DNA from: Sulfurimonas sp. hsl 1-7
GTDB lineage: Bacteria; Campylobacterota; Campylobacteria; Campylobacterales; Sulfurimonadaceae
Length of the DNA: 64,000 nt
Direction of reading: 5' to 3'
Assembly: GCF_030577135.1 (NCBI RefSeq)
Contig: NZ_JAUIRR010000001.1
Location: 685,298-749,297, forward strand
In this document: piece by piece, positions 35,612-44,084 of the stretch
How the letters are laid out: the number at the start of each line of letters is the position of its first letter
Position numbering within the stretch: position 1 is the stretch's first letter
Notes under the pieces: model-generated
Told to the model about the DNA's origin: nothing
Database searches by the model: none
Seen by the model: the letters and a program-made list of their open reading frames with translations, nothing else
Program-made: the position numbers and the translations under genes

Positions 35612-36799
35612 TTACCACTTAACCCCACGGAAAATTACATCGTTACGAATGTTATCTTTATACTCAGCTACAACTTTAAACATCTCTTCCATAACTTCAT
35701 CTGTAAGATAGTGTGGCTCTACACCAATGTTTATTAAACCTTGATATGTAGGATTGTAGTAATGTTCTTCAGCTTCTTTTCTTGGATTTTCAATGTTTTT
35801 AATTTCAACATTGTAACCTAGTTTATCACCTACACGTTTTGTGATGTCAGCTAACTCATTTACACTAAATGTTTCCATAACTTGGTTAAATATACGAAGT
35901 TCACCCTTCTCTGCCGGAGATTTTTCTGACATATGTACACATTGTAATGTATCTTTAATATTTAGGTAACCTCTTGTTTGTCCACCTTTACCATAGACAG
36001 TTAAAGGGTAACCATTGATAGCTTGTGTAATAAAACGGTTTACAATAGTTCCAAATACTTCATCGTAGTTAAAGATCGGACGAAGTCTTGGATCAATTTT
36101 ACTCTCTTCTGTTTCTATTCCGTATACCGGTCCTTGCATAAGGTCTGTAATACGAAGATTCCACATACGAACACCAAACCAGTAAAGGTCAGTATCCATA
36201 ACTTTTGTAGTATGGTAAAGTGAACCTGCAGCTCTTGGATATAAGAACTTTTGTTTTCTACCATTATGTTCTACTTCTAACCAACCCTCTTCGATGTCTA
36301 TATTTGGTGTACCATACTCACCCATTGTACCAAGTTTAATGATGTGTGTATCCGGTGCTAGATCACGTACTGCAAAAAGTAAGTTACTAGAAACTAGTAA
36401 GTTATTTGTAATAGTAAAGTTTGATTTTTTATAGTCCATCATAGAGTATGGAGCAGAAGGCATTTCAGCATAATGCACTACAGTTTCAGGAACACCAGTA
36501 AAATCATAGTTAATTGCCCAGTCATATTTCACGCGACCTTCAAAAAAACCACGAGTAAATTCAGCATCAGTTAGATCACCTATTGCAACTTTGATCTCAT
36601 TTCCTGTTTTTTCATGCCAGATTTTTGCTCTTTCTACTAACGATGGAATTGGGTACAACATACCTACATCTATCTCAGTACAAGCATTTCTACGCAGATA
36701 GTTATCTACAACCGTTACTTCATAACCTCTGTTTGAAAAGTACATAGCCGTTGGCCAACCTAAATAACCGTCTCCGCCTAAAATTAAAACATGTGCCAT
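35612..36799 (-). CDS. sqdB: UDP-sulfoquinovose synthase
   Basis: A 395-residue extended SDR strongly resembling plant SQD1 and bacterial SqdB, which make UDP-sulfoquinovose from UDP-glucose and sulfite. Shared segments include LGGDGYLGWPTA at the NAD site, LGTMGEYGTPNIDIEEG (T158, M159, E161), Y195-x3-K199 in SLYHTTK, TVYGKGGQTRGYLNIKDT, FSVNELADI and EAEEHYYNPTY. The true start is the ATG at 36799 (GGAG upstream); an in-frame ATG at 36823 lies inside the upstream gene. No sulfolipid synthase gene (sqdX) is nearby, so the product probably feeds a capsule glycosyltransferase. Confidence 0.9.
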   Translation of the reverse strand: MAHVLILGGDGYLGWPTAMYFSNRGYEVTVVDNYLRRNACTEIDVGMLYPIPSLVERAKIWHEKTGNEIKVAIGDLTDAEFTRGFFEGRVKYDWAINYDFTGVPETVVHYAEMPSAPYSMMDYKKSNFTITNNLLVSSNLLFAVRDLAPDTHIIKLGTMGEYGTPNIDIEEGWLEVEHNGRKQKFLYPRAAGSLYHTTKVMDTDLYWFGVRMWNLRITDLMQGPVYGIETEESKIDPRLRPIFNYDEVFGTIVNRFITQAINGYPLTVYGKGGQTRGYLNIKDTLQCVHMSEKSPAEKGELRIFNQVMETFSVNELADITKRVGDKLGYNVEIKNIENPRKEAEEHYYNPTYQGLINIGVEPHYLTDEVMEEMFKVVAEYKDNIRNDVIFRGVKW

Positions 36800-36812
36800 T
36801 TTTTCTCCTTTT

Positions 36813-37862
36813 TTATAGCTCAAGATTTTCGATAACTTTGTGTTCTGTAAGATACGCTTTGATCTCTTCTACATTCATATATGTTTCATTTGCACTTACG
36901 TATGGATTTGTTACTACTTTGTTTGTAATATTTTCATAACTATCATAATCAACTTCTTCATACATAGGTGGTATAGAAGGTTTTACTGTAAACATATTGT
37001 CAAGTTCATATGCTCTTACTGTCTCTTCATCTGTCATAAGCTCTTCATAAAGCTTCTCACCTGGTTTACTTCCAATGTATTCTATCTCAATATCTTCCGC
37101 TTTTCTACCAAACATAGGTGCTACGAGTTCGATCATTGCCTGAGCTAAATCGACTATACGCATAACTGGCATTTTAGTTACAAAAACTTCACCACCCTTT
37201 GCCAATAATGAAGCTTCTAAAACTAAACTACACGCTTCTTCTATAGTCATAATAAAACGTGTCATTCTTTCATCTGTAATCGTAATATTTTTACCTGCTT
37301 GAATCTGCTTATAAAAAATTGGTGCTACAGAACCTTTAGAACCTATAACATTACCGAAACGCGTACTTGTGAATATAATATCTCTTGAAGATTTAATATT
37401 TAGTGCTGATGTGATCATTCTTTCACCGAGAAGCTTTGTAGTACCCATAACATTTGTAGGATTAACTGCTTTATCACTACTTGTGTAGATCACTCTGCTA
37501 ACTTTCTCTGATTCTAATGCAGCTTGAATCACATTTGAAGTACCGTCTGCATTTGTTTTTACAGCATCCAATGGACTCACTTCACTAATAATTACATGTT
37601 TCATTGCAGCAGTATGAAGAATAATATCAACATCTTTACAAAGATACTTTAAGCGGTCAAGGTCACGTATATCACAGAAAAAACCATTGTATCTTGATTC
37701 TTTACGATACTCTTCATTTAAAAAGAACAACGAAGCTTCATTATTGTCGATCGCTTTAATCTCTTTTACATCTAATTCTAATAATTGCTTTATAAGCCCT
37801 TTACCGATAGTACCAGCTGCACCGGTAATAAGCACCTTTTTATTTTTATACAAATTTATCAT
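36813..37862 (-). CDS. CapD/FlaA1-type UDP-N-acetylhexosamine dehydratase/epimerase
   Basis: A 349-residue SDR of the polysaccharide_biosyn_2 (CapD/PseB/FnlA) family. Motifs: VLITGAAGTIGKGL, HTAAMKHVIISEVSP, TSSDKAVNPTNVMGTTKLLGE, TSTRFGNVIGSKGSVAPIF and TRFIMTIEEAC. The usual catalytic tyrosine position holds methionine (M-G-T-T-K), as in 4,6-dehydratases of the PglF/CapE kind. Likely product: a 4-keto-6-deoxy-HexNAc nucleotide used for 6-deoxy-amino sugars. No partner aminotransferase lies in this locus. Overlaps the GT2 gene by 4 bases. Confidence 0.84.
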   Translation of the reverse strand: MINLYKNKKVLITGAAGTIGKGLIKQLLELDVKEIKAIDNNEASLFFLNEEYRKESRYNGFFCDIRDLDRLKYLCKDVDIILHTAAMKHVIISEVSPLDAVKTNADGTSNVIQAALESEKVSRVIYTSSDKAVNPTNVMGTTKLLGERMITSALNIKSSRDIIFTSTRFGNVIGSKGSVAPIFYKQIQAGKNITITDERMTRFIMTIEEACSLVLEASLLAKGGEVFVTKMPVMRIVDLAQAMIELVAPMFGRKAEDIEIEYIGSKPGEKLYEELMTDEETVRAYELDNMFTVKPSIPPMYEEVDYDSYENITNKVVTNPYVSANETYMNVEEIKAYLTEHKVIENLEL

Positions 37863-38509
37863 TCATCTAGCCCTTTTATATGTGTTTTAAAGAAAAATTT
37901 CCATATGGAAAAAAATTGAAAGAAATGATCCCATGCGATCTTTCTAGGTTTACTAATTTTAGGAAGTTCAACATCTACTTCACAAATTCTCATATTTAAA
38001 TAGTCACACTCTTGCAAAAGAGTTCCACAAGTACATCCTCCATAAAATTGTAATTTTTTTGCATATTCTGTTTTGATTGCTCGAAAACCGGTACCTGAAT
38101 CTTTCACCTTACTACCAGTTAACATACGAGCCAACCAAAGTAAAAATATTTCAGATTCTCTCGCAATTTCAGGCCGTTTGCCAAAAACTATATCACATTT
38201 ATTATCTAAAATTGGTTGTATTAGTTTTGTAACATCTTCAGGTCTATGTTCACCATCACCATCCATAGTTACTACAATGTCATTCCTTGCAAATGCAATA
38301 CCTGCTTTAATAGAATGCAAATAACCCTTATTAACTTCATTCGTAAGTATTTGTAAATTTGGAAACTTCTTTTTATCTATATAACTTTCTACTTTTATGC
38401 TACTTGCATCATCTATAACAATGACTTCGTTAAATCCTTGTAACTCATCTAAAACTTTTTCAAGTCTTCCTTTTTCGTTATACACAGGAATTATAATAGA
38501 GACGTTCAT
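37859..38509 (-). CDS. Family 2 glycosyltransferase, DPM/undecaprenyl-phosphate-sugar type
   Basis: A 216-residue GT2 enzyme: VSIIIPVYNEKGRLEKVLDEL, VIVIDDASS, ANDIVVTMDGDGEHRPEDV and GTGFRAIK. The MDGDGEH motif and overall size match dolichol/undecaprenyl-phosphate glycosyltransferases (DPM1 group) rather than chain-building capsule transferases. No C-terminal membrane segments are present. It lies 2 bases after glmS. The lipid-linked product, if any, is not known. Confidence 0.78.
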   Translation of the reverse strand: MNVSIIIPVYNEKGRLEKVLDELQGFNEVIVIDDASSIKVESYIDKKKFPNLQILTNEVNKGYLHSIKAGIAFARNDIVVTMDGDGEHRPEDVTKLIQPILDNKCDIVFGKRPEIARESEIFLLWLARMLTGSKVKDSGTGFRAIKTEYAKKLQFYGGCTCGTLLQECDYLNMRICEVDVELPKISKPRKIAWDHFFQFFSIWKFFFKTHIKGLDE

Positions 38510-38511
38510 AT

Positions 38512-40320
38512 TTACTCCACTGTCACAGATTTTGCCAAGTTTCTCGGCATATCTACATCATTTTCCAGTTTTATTGCTATCTCCATAGCAAGTAACTGCG
38601 TAGCTGTCATCATTTCATAAAACTCTAACATGTAATGATTACACTTTGGTATCACTATGAAATCATCTGCTTTTTCATACATATATGAACTTACACAACA
38701 GATTGTCGAATCTCGTGCGCCTAACTCTTCCATATTGCTCTTTGTTTTCTCAAAAAGCATGTTTTCACTTAAAAGTGCTACAGTAAAAAGTTCTGGATCC
38801 GCCAAGGCTATAGGACCATGTTTCATCTCCCCTGCAGGATACCCTTCAGCATGTAGGTAGCTAATTTCTTTTAATTTCAATGCTCCTTCTAATGCTAACG
38901 GGTAAAATACATCTCTACCTATAAAGAAAAAACCATGCCCATGCAAGTAACGCTTTGCAAGACGTTTTGTTTTTTCATGCACACTATCTTTCACTACGGT
39001 TACATTTGGTACTTCTCTAAGAGTATGAAGCTCTTTTTGTAACTCTTTTGTATCTAAACTCTTTTTAAATTGTGCAATATATAAACTCAGCATCCATAAC
39101 ACTGCCACTTGTGTAGCAAATGCTTTTGTACTTGCTACACCTTTTTCTATTCCGGCACGAGTAAGTATACTTGCATCGCTTAAGCGTACAATGCTTGAGT
39201 TATCTACATTACACACTGCAAGTGTTTTGAGTCCTGCCGCTTTTGCCATCTTAAGAGCTTCAAGTGTATCGGCAGTTTCTCCACTTTGGGAGATCACTAA
39301 AAAGAGTGTATCTTTTGTCAGTAAAGGTTCTTTATAACGAAATTCACTTGCAATCTCAACACTTACCTTTACTTTTGCAAGTCTCTCAAACAAGTAACTA
39401 GATGTCAAAGCTGCATGGTAACTAGTTCCACATGCACATAACTTGATTTCATTTATACCGTCAAATAAATTTTCATCTAATTCATCAAATTCAATCTTTT
39501 CATCGACTACACGTCCACGAAGAGTATCGGCAAGAACATCTGCTTGTTCATATATCTCTTTTTCCATAAAAAATCTATACCCCTCTTTTTGGGCAGAGAG
39601 TTTGTCGGATGGAAGTTTTACATTTTGAAAAGCGATCTCTTTTTCTGTAGCTGATTCTATGTGTACTTCATTCTTGTTTACATAACCGAACTCTCCATCC
39701 TCAAAAAAATGGACATTATTACATTGCCCTAGCAATGCTGCATCAGAAGATGCAAAAAACTTTTCATCATCTTTTATTCCAAGTATAAGTGGTGAACCTT
39801 TTTTGGCAAAGTAGATCGTTTCAGTTTCAGAGCTTGTAACAAGTAAAATAGCATAAGCCCCCTCTATCTCAGATAAAGCACGTTTAAACGCTTCATAATT
39901 AGTATGATTTTTTTGATGTTTTTCAAACAAGTGTACAAACACTTCAGTATCTGTTTGACTTATAAATGAAAAACCATCTAGTTGAAGCATTTGTTTAAGT
40001 TCTTGGTAGTTTTCTATGATCCCGTTATGAACAATATATGTATCACTTCCATAATGCGGATGAGCGTTTTCTTCTGTCGGTTTTCCGTGTGTAGCCCAAC
40101 GAGTGTGTCCGATCCCTATACTAAAGTTATCTAATGAGAGTTCAATTGTTTTTTCTTTTAAATTTTCAAGCTTTCCAACTGCTTTAAATATATGTCTATC
40201 TTCATTATTTAGTATAGCAATACCGGCAGAATCATACCCACGGTATTCTAATTCTGCTAAACCGTTTAACAAGATACCTTTTGTATCTTTACATCCAAGA
40301 TGTCCAACTATTCCACACAC
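38512..40320 (-). CDS. glmS: Glutamine-fructose-6-phosphate aminotransferase (isomerising)
   Basis: A 602-residue GlmS: glutaminase domain with nucleophile cysteine directly after the initiator (CGIVGHLG), GIGHTRWATHGKPTEENAHPH, then two SIS domains (CGTSYHAALTSSY, SQSGETADTLEALKMAK) and a final SVTVE. It converts fructose-6-phosphate and glutamine to glucosamine-6-phosphate, the entry to UDP-GlcNAc. The start must be the GTG at 40320, since it alone puts Cys at position 2; a longer in-frame ATG at 40389 would bury the nucleophile. It sits inside the capsule locus after a 208-base leader holding inverted repeats. Confidence 0.95.
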   Translation of the reverse strand: MCGIVGHLGCKDTKGILLNGLAELEYRGYDSAGIAILNNEDRHIFKAVGKLENLKEKTIELSLDNFSIGIGHTRWATHGKPTEENAHPHYGSDTYIVHNGIIENYQELKQMLQLDGFSFISQTDTEVFVHLFEKHQKNHTNYEAFKRALSEIEGAYAILLVTSSETETIYFAKKGSPLILGIKDDEKFFASSDAALLGQCNNVHFFEDGEFGYVNKNEVHIESATEKEIAFQNVKLPSDKLSAQKEGYRFFMEKEIYEQADVLADTLRGRVVDEKIEFDELDENLFDGINEIKLCACGTSYHAALTSSYLFERLAKVKVSVEIASEFRYKEPLLTKDTLFLVISQSGETADTLEALKMAKAAGLKTLAVCNVDNSSIVRLSDASILTRAGIEKGVASTKAFATQVAVLWMLSLYIAQFKKSLDTKELQKELHTLREVPNVTVVKDSVHEKTKRLAKRYLHGHGFFFIGRDVFYPLALEGALKLKEISYLHAEGYPAGEMKHGPIALADPELFTVALLSENMLFEKTKSNMEELGARDSTICCVSSYMYEKADDFIVIPKCNHYMLEFYEMMTATQLLAMEIAIKLENDVDMPRNLAKSVTVE

Positions 40321-40394
40321 TCTGCTTGATTTCCTAATATTTATGTAATTATCAAATTTTACTACACTTTGGTTACATTTACATAACATACAAA

Positions 40395-40436
40395 AGTGTT
40401 TTTTTAGTGTTTTTTTATTGGTTCAAAAAAACACTA
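40395..40436. repeat. three-copy AGTGTTTTTTT repeat with a 12-bp palindrome, glmS leader
   Basis: Two direct copies of AGTGTTTTTTT start at 40395 and 40406, exactly 11 bp apart. A third, inverted copy follows: arms 40405-40416 and 40425-40436 form a perfect 12-bp stem around an 8-base loop. It lies in the untranslated region between kpsD and glmS. There is no good T-tract after it on the minus strand, so a plain terminator is doubtful; a regulator-binding site or mRNA hairpin is possible. Confidence 0.5.
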
Positions 40437-40473
40437 AACTCCTATTTAATGTAGATAAAAACTGAAAGTTATT

Positions 40474-40516
40474 ACGACATATTACATTAAAAACTATTAT
40501 AATTGCCTTATGTCGT
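40474..40516 (-). promoter_or_regulatory. candidate glmS promoter bracketed by an inverted repeat
   Basis: A minus-strand TATAAT (40496-40501) lies about 176 bases upstream of the glmS GTG. It is bracketed by an 8-bp perfect inverted repeat, ACGACATA (40474-40481) and TATGTCGT (40509-40516), with 27 bases between. Symmetry around a -10 box suggests an operator, and an internal promoter would let glmS be expressed independently of kpsMTED. Function is inferred. Confidence 0.4.
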
Positions 40517-40528
40517 TAAAAATTGTTA

Positions 40529-42142
40529 TCAATATCTAAGTACTATAGCTGCACCAACTGCTATCTGGTAAACAATCTGTGTTATATCCTTGACAACCTG
40601 TAGGTATTTACTATCTACTTTACCCATTACAAGTATAGCATCACCTGGTTTTACACTATAGTTATCACCAAATGAGCTAGAAGGATCATAGCTTACAACC
40701 AGACCGTTTTTCTTAATGATAAGAACATTGTCCGTATTTGCTCTAAAACTGTAGCCACCACATGAATTGATGTAATCTTCAAAACTCATCCCGTCTACAT
40801 AGCTTTGTGCACCAGGTAACATAACTTCACCCTGAACTATAACCATATGGCTTTTTTTCGGAATGTAAATTTCATCGCCGTCTTCTAATGTTATAAGAGA
40901 GAGATTTGTATCTTTATTGATTACCACTTTCCCTTTTAGTTCTACCTGTTTTGCACGCTCTATAAAGTTCATAACAAGTTGTGCTTCTTGCGCTCTTATG
41001 GTAGCTTCTTCTGAACTCATAGAACCTGTTGTAAGTGTTTTTGCTTCTAGATCATTCAGCTGTGCATCGAGTAATTTCTTTTGCTCCTCGGCTATGCTTT
41101 TTCTATAAAGCTGGAACGAGTCCATATCTGAAAGCATTGAGGGCTTAATCTTTTCAAATACTTCACCAAGAGTTGAACCTTTTGGCACCACTATGTTATG
41201 CAGACTTAGATGTTCTCCACTAATTTTAACTGCTATGCTTTTTGCATTATGATCTGGTAAAAACTCTACCACTTCACCGCTATGGAGTTCAAAATGCTCG
41301 TTTCCTTTAATACTATGAATACTTACAGTTTGTTCATTCTCTTGATTCCATTTAGTGACCGTAAAGTTTGTAGCTGTTGGATTTGGCAGTACAGCCTTTA
41401 AGAGCTTACCAAGCTCAATACTTTTACCCTTCATCTCAAATCTATAAGGGCGTTTTACATCACCGTTAATCTCTACATAGTTTTTAACACTCTCAACATT
41501 GATCACATCTCCCATTTGAAACTGAAAAACATCAAGCTTACCACTGAGTAAGAAGTTATAAAGATCAACACTTTTAATAGCTTTGTTATCTCTTAGTACC
41601 GTAATGTTTCTGTAACTTCCAAACTCGTTTTCTATTCCCCTAGCTTTGTCCAAAAACTGAATGATAGAGTCAGATGAAAGTCCTTCATAAAGTCCCGGCT
41701 TATTTACGGCACCTGTCACAAATACACTCACAGGCTGATAGTTTCCAAGATCAGCATAGACATAAACATTTGTTTTAAAAACACTTTTGATCTTACTTTG
41801 AAGTGTACGAGAGAGCTCTTCATTTTTCAAGCCTACAAGTTGTATGGTCCCAACTTTCGGTAAAAAGATATTCCCTTGTGAATCTACAGGTATACTGGCA
41901 TTAAAATCAAAAGCACCCCAAAGTCTGATGTTTACTACATCACCGATATTTATAAGATAGTTTGGGTTATAACGGTGTTGTTTATTTTGAGAAAATGAAC
42001 CGTTAAAAAGTCTGTTACCAAATACTTTTTTACTCTCTTGCATCATACTGACATTGCTATCTACATCTTTTGGAGCTACATCAAGCTCTACTGCCGTTAA
42101 ACTTGTTAAAAGGATTAAAATTGTTACTATTATTTTTTTCAT
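40529..42142 (-). CDS. kpsD: Capsule export outer-membrane/periplasmic protein KpsD (Wza-like)
   Basis: A 537-residue polysaccharide export protein with an N-terminal signal peptide (about residues 1-17). It has a Poly_export domain (YLINIGDVVNIRLWGAFDFNASIPVDSQGNI in order), several SLBB repeats (VSVFVTGAVNKPGLYEG, VEINGDVKRPYRFE, VIVQGEVMLPGAQSY) and a short hydrophobic C-terminus. With KpsE it forms the trans-envelope route for capsule made in the cytoplasm and exported by KpsMT. No lipobox cysteine is visible. Three bases follow kpsE's stop. Confidence 0.9.
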   Translation of the reverse strand: MKKIIVTILILLTSLTAVELDVAPKDVDSNVSMMQESKKVFGNRLFNGSFSQNKQHRYNPNYLINIGDVVNIRLWGAFDFNASIPVDSQGNIFLPKVGTIQLVGLKNEELSRTLQSKIKSVFKTNVYVYADLGNYQPVSVFVTGAVNKPGLYEGLSSDSIIQFLDKARGIENEFGSYRNITVLRDNKAIKSVDLYNFLLSGKLDVFQFQMGDVINVESVKNYVEINGDVKRPYRFEMKGKSIELGKLLKAVLPNPTATNFTVTKWNQENEQTVSIHSIKGNEHFELHSGEVVEFLPDHNAKSIAVKISGEHLSLHNIVVPKGSTLGEVFEKIKPSMLSDMDSFQLYRKSIAEEQKKLLDAQLNDLEAKTLTTGSMSSEEATIRAQEAQLVMNFIERAKQVELKGKVVINKDTNLSLITLEDGDEIYIPKKSHMVIVQGEVMLPGAQSYVDGMSFEDYINSCGGYSFRANTDNVLIIKKNGLVVSYDPSSSFGDNYSVKPGDAILVMGKVDSKYLQVVKDITQIVYQIAVGAAIVLRY

Positions 42143-42145
42143 TTT

Positions 42146-43411
42146 CTACTCTTTATGATCTTTAATTATTTGACTTAACATTGAAAAGATACCATACATC
42201 AACAATGTTATGATAAGTATCGTTATAAATACTTTAGGTTTGTTTGGATATGTATAGCCATCCGGAAGATTTGGTTTACTAAGTACACTAAGCGTTTTAT
42301 CATTTTTTACAACATCGATTTTTGTTGTTTCAAGCTGAATTAGGGCATTTTTATACACCTCAGTGTCAAACTCTAGTTGCATTTTTAATTTCTCATACGC
42401 TATAAGTACTTTGTTTAATGGATTGTCTTCATTGCCTGTTAAACTTTTCTTAGTTTTTGCAATCGTTTGCTTGATTTGTCTGATCTCATTTTTTAAGTTC
42501 ACAAGTTCAAAGTTATCTTCATTCAAATAACTCTTTTTTGTAGCGTACTCGATCTGTTTCTGTGTCAAACTTACTTCAAGTTCAGCTATGATCCCGCTTG
42601 ATGATGTTGCTTCGGCTGTCGGATCAAGTAAAAGGTGTTTATTTTGGTATGCTTCTAGTTGTGCAGAAGAGTTTTCCATCTTCTCTCTTGCTTTTGCAAA
42701 TTCACCTTCAATAAATTTCAACTGTTTTTTCGCTTTTTTTCTGTTAAATTCGTTGATCTGATAGTCTACATTTTGTACTAAAAACTCTAAAATCTCTTGT
42801 GCTTTTTTAGGATCGACATGAGCAAATGCCACACTTAAGATCCCTGAGACTTCATCATAGTAAACTACAAGATGTTTGTTGTAAAAATCTAAAACTTTCT
42901 CTTGTGTTGCATCTTCAGGAAGTCTTTCTACAAAGTCTATAGCATCACTTTTGTAGTGTTGTGTCAAATGAAACTTTTGGTCTACTAAAGTATAAACATC
43001 GAGTGACTTTAAGTACTCCTCTACAATCTTAGAATCTTGCAGTTGTGAAGAGCTTCCCATACCAAGAAGTGAAAGTCCTAATGTTGAAGAAGTTGGATTT
43101 TGATTCATATCGCGTACTACAAGTGCAGTTTTTGATTCATAAAGTTCAGACTTTAAGAACACTACATAAAAACTACTCACTAAAAAAACAAGAATAAAAG
43201 CAAAACGTAATTTCAACTTCATATATCTTTCATTGAGGATACTTTTTGTAATATAATCTGTATCAATTTGTTTATAGTCTTTATTAAGTCGCTCTAAAGT
43301 TCCTAATAAACCGTGACGCCTGATCCGAGCAAAGTTCTTTCGGATAGTTCTGTGTTCTTCCTCTTTTTTTGTTTTTTCAAACCAAAATAATTGTATAAGT
43401 TTTTTTATCAT
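42146..43411 (-). CDS. kpsE: Capsule export inner-membrane protein KpsE
   Basis: A 421-residue polysaccharide co-polymerase-type protein: a basic cytoplasmic N-terminus, a first membrane segment at about residues 68-87, a long periplasmic region rich in coiled coil (KAREKMENSSAQLEAYQNKH, NLKNEIRQIKQTIAKTKKS), and a C-terminal membrane segment preceded by the proline-rich LPDGYTYPNKPK typical of the family. It links the ABC transporter to KpsD. It lies between kpsT and kpsD with small gaps. Confidence 0.9.
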   Translation of the reverse strand: MIKKLIQLFWFEKTKKEEEHRTIRKNFARIRRHGLLGTLERLNKDYKQIDTDYITKSILNERYMKLKLRFAFILVFLVSSFYVVFLKSELYESKTALVVRDMNQNPTSSTLGLSLLGMGSSSQLQDSKIVEEYLKSLDVYTLVDQKFHLTQHYKSDAIDFVERLPEDATQEKVLDFYNKHLVVYYDEVSGILSVAFAHVDPKKAQEILEFLVQNVDYQINEFNRKKAKKQLKFIEGEFAKAREKMENSSAQLEAYQNKHLLLDPTAEATSSSGIIAELEVSLTQKQIEYATKKSYLNEDNFELVNLKNEIRQIKQTIAKTKKSLTGNEDNPLNKVLIAYEKLKMQLEFDTEVYKNALIQLETTKIDVVKNDKTLSVLSKPNLPDGYTYPNKPKVFITILIITLLMYGIFSMLSQIIKDHKE

Positions 43412-43421
43412 TAAAATCTCT

Positions 43422-44084
43422 TTATTTGTTTATCTTATTGTATGTATTTATTGCATCATTAATGTCATCACAGTAGTGTATCTTCCCTTGATGCACAACT
43501 ATTCCGGCATCACAAATCTCTTTGAGAACCGGCATAGAGTGACTTACTAGTAAAACATTACAATTTTCTATCTTTTTTCTTAATGCTTTTTTTGACTTCT
43601 CTTGAAAGTTTTTATCCCCAACTGAAAGTGTTTCATCTATGATTAGATAATCAAAATCAAAAACCAAACTCAGCCCAAAACTAAGACGTGATTTCATACC
43701 GCTCGAATATGTTTTAATCGGCATATCGAAATAATCTCCGATCTCGGCAAACGCTCTTACCGACTCGACAGCTTCTTCAATCTCATACTCACTCTTTCCA
43801 TAGATGCGACATACAAATTTTACATTTTGACGCCCCGTCATAGAACCTTGAAAACCACCTGCAAGTCCCATAGGCCATGAAAAACTATTTTGCGAGCTAA
43901 TCACTCCTGAATTTGGGAAATCTATACCACCAAGCATTCTAAGAAGGGTTGACTTTCCTGCACCGTTACGCCCCAAAATCCCTACATTTTTCCCAGAAGG
44001 GATCGTGATCGAGACATTGTTAAGGATATATTTTTTTTCATGTTTTGTCTGAAAATATTTTGTAGCATTTCGAAGTTCAATCAT
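43422..44084 (-). CDS. kpsT: Capsule ABC transporter ATP-binding protein KpsT
   Basis: A 220-residue ABC ATPase: Walker A GRNGAGKST (38-46), a long Q-loop region, signature YSSGMKSRLSFG, Walker B DYLIIDE followed by the D-loop and an LLVSHSM switch histidine. It powers export of lipid-linked capsule through KpsM. Overlaps kpsM by 4 bases (ATGA). Length matches KpsT, which lacks the carbohydrate-binding tail of Wzt, suggesting no terminal-residue recognition. Confidence 0.94.
   Translation of the reverse strand: MIELRNATKYFQTKHEKKYILNNVSITIPSGKNVGILGRNGAGKSTLLRMLGGIDFPNSGVISSQNSFSWPMGLAGGFQGSMTGRQNVKFVCRIYGKSEYEIEEAVESVRAFAEIGDYFDMPIKTYSSGMKSRLSFGLSLVFDFDYLIIDETLSVGDKNFQEKSKKALRKKIENCNVLLVSHSMPVLKEICDAGIVVHQGKIHYCDDINDAINTYNKINK

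Noticed and set aside
36800..36823. Upstream in-frame ATG giving a longer SqdB
   Set aside because: It lies inside the upstream gene and adds 8 residues absent from the family; the ATG at 36799 has a proper GGAG.
40321..40389. Longer GlmS with a 23-residue N-terminal extension
   Set aside because: It would bury the catalytic cysteine, which must follow the initiator; the GTG at 40320 is the only start that fits.
40395..40436. Palindrome downstream of kpsD as a simple terminator
   Set aside because: No T-tract follows on the minus strand and the stem is almost all A-T, so it was left as a repeat of unknown role.
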